Assembly: GCA_963797015.1 (NCBI GenBank)
Contig: CAWCNV010000003.1
Location: forward strand, 558,001 to 622,000
Source of the DNA: JBBPZA01 sp963797015
GTDB taxonomy: Bacteria; Actinomycetota; Thermoleophilia; Solirubrobacterales; Solirubrobacteraceae
Length of the DNA stretch: 64,000 nt
Direction of reading: 5' to 3'
The notes beneath the pieces were generated by a model that was not told where the DNA came from, did not search any database, and was given only the letters and a program-made list of their open reading frames with translations. Of the stretch, positions 58,944-64,000 are shown one piece after another. Both the position numbers and the translations under genes were made by a program. Every line of letters starts with the position of its first letter. The stretch's first letter is position 1.

Positions 58944-61900
58944 GTCGCCTGCTCCAGTGGCAGGAGGGCGTCCCACAGGCGGCGCGCGTGACGGCCGAGG
59001 CGGCTCGTCTCGTTGATCTCCCAGCCGGCGCCCTGCTCGTCGGCGCGCGGCGGCTCGTCGAGTAGGTCGTCGAGGCTCTTGACGCCGCCGAGGACGAGCT
59101 GGTGCTCGGGCTCCCTGTCCTCCTTGTCGAACATCCAGCCGCTGTTCCACGCGTCGCGCGCGGCCTTGATCGGGTCCTCGCCGCGGGCGGCCGCCTCGGC
59201 GTAGGCGGCGGAGGTCGTGCAGTAGAGGGGAAGCGGCTCGCGCATCCCGCGGTCGTAGAGGTCGATGAGCGTGGCGAGGTGTTCGAGGGCGAGATTGCGG
59301 CGGGTCTCGGAGTCGGACGCGAGCGGCTCGATGCAGACAGCGGTCACATCCTTGCCGTCCGCGGTGCGGCCGATCGTCGCCGCCTGGAACCGGCGCTCGG
59401 GGTGCGACGCCGTGAGCGCCAGCAGGCGCACCCACGCGACGAGGCGGTGCTTGGCCGATACGCGCGAGTAGTTGACCGCGCGCAGGGTGTCGCCGACGAC
59501 GCCGGCGACGGTGCCTGTGAGCGTGCGCCCGTCGGGCAGGGCCACGCGGACGTCGATCGACTCGGGGGCGCCGCCGTCGGCGGTCAGCTCGTGGGTGCGT
59601 GTGACGATCGCGTCGACGAGCGGGTCGATGTCGTCGATCACCGGCCGTCCGAGGACGCCGGGCGGCAGCGTGCCGCGGGCGATCTCGGCGAGGCAGGCGG
59701 TGCGGCGCTCGACGCCGTCGAGGCGGGCTTCGAGCATCCGCTGGCCGACCTTCCACTTTTCCAGGCCGTCGAGTTCGACCGGCAGCTCGTCCTCGACCTC
59801 CTCGGAGAAGTCGGCGAGGCTGATCCCCAGGCGCTGGCGCAGGAAGGCGCGCACCGGGTGCTGAGCGAAGCGCACGAGATCATCGAGGTCGAGCACCGTC
59901 GCGTCGCGCGGCCGGAGCGGCTTGGCCAGGAACGGCCCGTCCTCGGCGCGACGGCCGGTGAGGGCGCGGGCTCCCGCGAGCGTGACCTTGTCGAAGCCCC
60001 AGACGCGGTCTCGGATGAGAGCGCCGTCGGTGAAGTTGCGCGGGTCGAAGGGCTGGAGCGGGTGGCGCACGAGGACCTGGTCGCGGGCGGGACCGTTCTC
60101 GGTGCGGACCGTCGCGTCCACCGTCTCGAGCAGCTCGCCGACCGGCACCGCGGCCGGCTGGGGCGCGTTCGTGCGCTCGTCGTTGCCCGTGTAGGTGATG
60201 ATCAGGCGGTCCTTCGCCGCGAGCAGCGCGTCGAGCAGCAGCTGGCGGTCCTCCGTGCGCGGGTCGCGGTCGCCGACGTGGGGATCGGCGAGCATGAGGT
60301 CGTCGCCGTCGCGCGGGGCCTTGCGCGGGAAGGCGCCGTCGTCGAGGCCGAGCAGGCAGACGACGCGGTGGGGCACCGAGCGCATCGGGTGCAGCGTGCA
60401 GATCGTCAGGTGGCCGGTCCGGAAGTTCGCGCGGGTGGGGCGTCCTTCGAGGCGCTCGGCGAGGAGCGACCGGATCTCGGGAAGGGAGACCTCCGTCTCG
60501 GTGTCGGTCGCTTCGTCGAGGAGCTCGTCGAGCAGTCGCTGGAGCGCGGCGCGCTGCCAGGTCTCGTAGTCGCGGGTCGTCGCGATGGCGTCGGCTGCCG
60601 TGGCGATGGCCGCGGCCCACGCTTCGATGGTCTGCGGGGCGCTGAGCGCGTCGAGGGCGGCCTGGAGCCGGTCGATGAGCTCGGCGAAGCGGCCGGCGAG
60701 GTCGATCGCGCCGCTCTCGACGTCGTCGAGCGGGAGGACGTCCGCGAACGTGCGACGCTCGTCCTCGGTCATGGCGACGCCGAGCAGGATGCGGTCGAGG
60801 CCCTTGCGCCAGGTGCCGGCGTCGACCTGCGCGAGCTTGAACGGCGCGCGGTGAGCCGCGTCCAGGCCCCAGCGGATCCCGCTGTCGATGATCCACTGCT
60901 GCATCCGGGCGAGGTCGTCGTCGTCGAGGCGGAAGCGGCGGCGGATCGGCTCGCGATCGGCGAGGTCGAGGACCTGAGAGGCGGCGACGCGCTGGTCGGC
61001 CAGCTCGAGCAGGCGGGCGACGACCTCGAGGATCGGGTTTGTCTGGCGCAGTGAGCGGTCGGCGAGCCGTACCCGCAGGTCGGGCGGCCGGGCGTCCGTG
61101 GGGACCGGGTCTACCTCCTCGTCGCCGCTCGCGGCCTCCGCCGCGCCGAACGTCGCCTGGATGAGCGGCGCGAACGTCTCGATGTCCGGGCACATGACGA
61201 TCACGTCGCGCGGCTCGAGCGTTGGGTCCTCCTCGAGCACATGGAGGATCGCGTCGCGGACGACCTCGACCTGTCGGGCGCGGCCGTGGCAGGCGTGGAC
61301 CTCGAGGCTGCGGTCGTCTGGGGCGAGCAGCGGGCGGGCGTCGGCCGGCGGACGGTCGGCGCGGACGTCGGCCTGGATGCGCGCGAGCAGCGTGTCGCCG
61401 GCGTGCTCGACTCGATGGTGATGGTCGACGTGCTCGCCCGCGGCGGCGAGCACCAGCTGCATCTCGCGAGAGTCGTGCCCCCAGGATGCGAGCAGGCGGT
61501 TGCGCGCGAGCGTGGCGGTGGAATCGTCGCCCCGGCGGACGACCGGTGGCCGTCCGGCCGTCGCTTCGGCGACCCGCTCCCACAGGGCGGGCGAGGGATG
61601 AAGGAGGAAGAGATGCACATCGCGGCCCACCGCGAGCGCGCGCAGAACCTGGAGATGGCCCGCGGGGAGGCGTGTGAGCCCGAACGCCGAGAGCCGCTCC
61701 GGCAGCTCGAGCGCCTCGGGTGCTTCGTGATCCGTACGCACGCGGCCTCGACGCGCTCGGCCGGGCCGGGCTCCCCGATCCGCGCGCGCAGGCGCCGCCA
61801 GAGCTCGGCCTCCCAACCACCGTCCGCCGAGGCCCCGTTCGCCCATGCGCGGACCATCTCCGGCCGGTGGAGCGCGTAGCGGTCGAACAGCTCGGCGACG

Positions 61901-62328
61901 TGCCCGACGGTCGCAAGCCGCCGCGCCCGCCGGACCGGATCGACTTCATCGCCCACGCCGCCGAGGTACATGGACAGTGTGTGAAGCCACTGCTCGCCCA
62001 TGCACTCGTCAACGACCTCGAGTAGCGGCCACACCGCCCGCTCGGGCAACCACGGATCCTCGTCGGGCTCGATCCCGGACGCCGCGGCGACCGCGTCTCG
62101 GACGAGCCTCCACGGCGACGGGAAGTTGACGTTCGCGCACACGCCGTCCGACCGCCCGGCCCTCGCCCCCAGCGACCCCGACAGCCGCTGCGAGAGCCAC
62201 CGCTCCATGCCGTGCGTCGGGACGGCGACGACCTCCGCGGCGAACGGGTCGGGCAGCGGCTCGGCGAGGAGCGCGCTGAGCGCGTCGATCAGGCCGTCGG
62301 CCCGTTCAGATCGGTGGAGGTGAAGCAC
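58940..62328 (-). pseudogene. recC: RecBCD subunit RecC, with one frameshift
   Basis: About 1130 codons. GTG 62328 opens LHLHRSERADGLIDALSALL, then AEVVAVPTHGMERWLSQRLS, NVNFPSPWRLVRDAV and RRARRLATVGHVAELFDRYALHRPEMV. A shift near 61735 (ACVRI to VRTDHEAPEALELPERLSAFGLTRLP) leads into a single long frame to the stop at 58940, including MCPDIETFAPLIQATFG, RANFRTGHLTICTLHPMRSVPHRVVCLLGLDDGAFPR and the nuclease-like C-terminal part. RecC recognises Chi and channels the strands. Its stop overlaps the recB start. Confidence 0.87.
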
Positions 62329-62489
62329 GGTTCAATACTGGCTGTGGCGCAAGCCGCGCCTAGTCAGGGAAGCCCACCAGATGGGTCGGCGTCCGCCCGC
62401 GAAATCTGACAGCCAGCGTGCGCGACTCCGTGTGTCGCAGGTTTCGCCAGCCGTCGTCGAGGCGATGTCACGCGCCTAGAATCGCTCCC

Positions 62490-62678
62490 ATGTCGACTAG
62501 GCGCAGGGACCTCACACGCGAGCGTGAGCGCGACCTCCTCGCCCGGCGCGACGCCGTCCGGCGTAACGCCGCGAATGGCGTCGACCGAAACCTCGAGGAG
62601 GCGATCCTGCTCGTCCGGGCCGGCGAGTCCTTCCGGCCGCGTTCCAGCATCGCGCGTGAGCGACTTCGATCCCACTGA
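62490..62678 (+). CDS. Small basic protein, unknown
   Basis: 62 codons from ATG 62490: MSTRRRDLTRERERDLLARRDAVRRNAANGVDRNLEEAILLVRAGESF. Strongly charged and helical. Divergent from recC with ~160 bases between. No family recognised; short Arg/Glu-rich proteins like this are common in actinobacteria. Confidence 0.45.
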   Translation: MSTRRRDLTRERERDLLARRDAVRRNAANGVDRNLEEAILLVRAGESFRPRSSIARERLRSH

Positions 62679-62817
62679 ACGGCTGCGGCGTACGCGCCCG
62701 TCGTATTGTGAGCGGCGCAAGTTCCATCCAGAGCGGGTGAGGGATCCGGCCCAGCGACCCGCGCCAACCGACCTGATGGGCATGGTGGCAACGCCGGAAC
62801 CGATGGAGGTGATTCGA

Positions 62818-63160
62818 ATGGCCGACAGGTCAATCGCGTGGGTGACTCGTGCGCCTGCGGACTACATGCTCCTGTTCGTCGAGGAGCCGAAAGGCGACCA
62901 CGCCGTGTCAGCGCGCGGTTCACGGACGTGGACGAGGCCGGCGAGGCGCTAGAAGGGCTCGAAGGAGGCGAAGTGGCGGGCGTAGAGGCGCGCGTGTACT
63001 GCACGCTCCCGGGGGAGGCGGAGCTGACCCTCGCCGGTTCGAGGCAGCCTCCCCGCATGCGACATGGGCGGATCGCGGGACGATCTCGTTCGTCGCGGTC
63101 GGCGACGGCTCCGGAACTCGGGCCGAAGCCGAGCAGGGTGGCCACCAAATGACAGCGCGA
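62818..63160 (+). pseudogene. Unknown small protein gene, frameshifted
   Basis: ATG 62818 gives MADRSIAWVTRAPADYMLLFVEEPKGDHAV. The likely continuation SARFTDVDEAGEALEGLEGGEVAGVEARVYCTLPGEAEL is in a second frame, and GTISFVAVGDGSGTRAEAEQGG in a third. The pieces read as one ~110-residue protein with two small shifts. Function unknown. It runs into the cysteine-rich ORF that follows. Confidence 0.4.
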
Positions 63161-63472
63161 ATAGCGGTGTCGCACGGAGGTGACTCTCCTCGCTGCTACC
63201 AGCTCGCCAAGCAGTGCCCCGTATGCGGGGAGTTCCGCGGCAAGATCGGCGTACTTCCCAGCGGCGGCGTCATGATCGACACGCGCCCGCTCAGCTGCCG
63301 GTGCGAGGCAATCCCGTGCCGCTACTGCGGGCCTGGGACCGTTCGCCGGCCGCTCACCGAGCATTTCGACCCCGAGAGGCGCGCCGGCAGCATGCCCTGG
63401 TTCGGGTATCTCGTTCCCTGCGGCAATTGCCAGGCGGCGGGGCGAGGGCCGCGAGTCCAGATGTCCGCGTGA
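63149..63472 (+). CDS. Cysteine-rich (zinc-binding) small protein
   Basis: 107 residues from ATG 63149: QLAKQCPVCGEFRGKIGVL, LSCRCEAIPCRYCGPG and YLVPCGNCQAAG. Four cysteine clusters (CPVC, CRC, CRYC, CGNC) could hold two zinc ions. ITS... no catalytic motif is visible; a nucleic-acid- or protein-binding role is possible but not shown. Confidence 0.55.
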   Translation: MTARIAVSHGGDSPRCYQLAKQCPVCGEFRGKIGVLPSGGVMIDTRPLSCRCEAIPCRYCGPGTVRRPLTEHFDPERRAGSMPWFGYLVPCGNCQAAGRGPRVQMSA

Positions 63473-63945
63473 GCTACGAGGCGGAGGCCGCCGGTTCAGG
63501 CGTCCGCTATGACTCGCCACCTGGCGAACGAGTGCGAGCCTCGTACGTGATCGCGGCTCCGGCGAGCGCGCCGTTGCGTCCGTACAGGATCCCTGAGAAG
63601 CTGAACCAAGGCGTCAAGACGGGTTTGAGGGTTCGGCACGTGGTCCGACCTCTCGTTGATGGCGTCTGGATTCGAATTACGTGCCAGCAGGGCCGCGGTA
63701 GTCACGCGCGACAGTCGTGCCAAGTCCCGCTGATCACTGCTCGCGCTGCGATGCGAGCAGCTCGCCGATCGCGCCGTAGGGCGCTCTCCGTGCGGGCGGC
63801 CAGGTGTGGACCATTTGGCTCGATGGGATCGCCCAGCCGGAGTTGTGCACCGCGTCAGATGGCCGTTCATGGATCATTCAACGGCGAGGCGTAGGTGTGC
63901 CGACCCTCACGTGGGTCAGCAAGGATCGGAAGTACACTTGCGGGG
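63473..63945. other. Intergenic, no supported gene
   Basis: 473 bases. Open frames exist on both strands but show no family resemblance and no convincing start site. No RNA gene or hairpin was recognised. Confidence 0.4.
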
Positions 63946-64000
63946 ATGACCGAGGTCCATGTCGCGCCTGAGAATCTCGAGGCGACGGAGGCTTGGAACG
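63946..64000 (+). CDS. Start of a gene running off the window
   Basis: ATG 63946 opens MTEVHVAPENLEATEAWN and stays open to the window end. Eighteen codons are too few to name it; the N-terminus is reminiscent of class I SAM-dependent methyltransferases that begin with an xxEAxxAWN segment, which is only a guess. Confidence 0.4.
   Translation, partial: MTEVHVAPENLEATEAWN

Noticed and set aside
59102..61054. 650-codon plus-strand frame opposite recC
   Set aside because: Antisense shadow with no family motifs; recC on the minus strand is well supported.

Overview
The window is very GC-rich chromosomal DNA that starts many genes on GTG. It most resembles an actinobacterium of the class Thermoleophilia (Solirubrobacterales-like). 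The protein families point that way: a CUAEP-tail radical SAM selenoprotein, calcium-binding-repeat proteins with a basic C-terminal beta domain, a ferritin-VIT1 fusion, and an ECF41 sigma factor with its usual oxidoreductase neighbours. The class is inferred from gene content; no rRNA gene is present.

Layout. 1-4.4 kb: a probable ECF41 regulon. A DHA2 transporter, a LUD-domain protein and an epimerase-sigma operon each sit behind a TGTCACA-N16-TGTC promoter, followed by a SnoaL-like protein. 4.6-7.8 kb: a secreted repeat protein divergent from an ECF sigma/anti-sigma pair. 8.0-11.6 kb: a ferritin-VIT1 protein and a membrane Ser/Thr kinase. 11.7-14.7 kb: a graveyard with a broken IS21 transposase, a truncated aldo-keto reductase, a frameshifted DUF1232 gene and a tRNA 3'-half. 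15.0-18.3 kb: a radical SAM protein with an in-frame UGA followed by a SECIS-like hairpin, an ATP-grasp ligase, and a divergent NfuA-like protein. 18.4-28.6 kb: an integrase relic, a SET-domain protein, gene fragments, a tandem ACT protein, a zinc alcohol dehydrogenase and a SABATH methyltransferase lying between two copies of the lhr 5' end, then intact lhr, an ICL/PEPM enzyme and a broken NTF2-like gene.

28.8-51.8 kb is a defence island. It holds a PD-(D/E)XK-like protein, a GIY-YIG protein, an unknown 394-residue protein, a PIN toxin with an unusual 300-residue partner, a BREX locus (brxE-brxA-brxB-brxC-pglX-pglZ-brxL), an Apea-type HEPN protein and an Mrr-type restriction enzyme. The BREX locus combines a brxE-like first gene with a brxL last gene, and that BrxL continues into an AlbA_2 (Schlafen-type) domain where a Lon protease domain might be expected. 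Its four long genes are cut by many small frameshifts, although each keeps close to full length.

51.9-62.3 kb returns to housekeeping genes: an acyl-CoA dehydrogenase convergent with a recC-recB-recD operon in which recB and recC also carry frameshifts. The last 1.5 kb holds small ORFs, including a cysteine-rich one, and the start of a further gene. Frameshifts in conserved genes such as recB and recC make local sequence error a live explanation for at least some of the broken genes.
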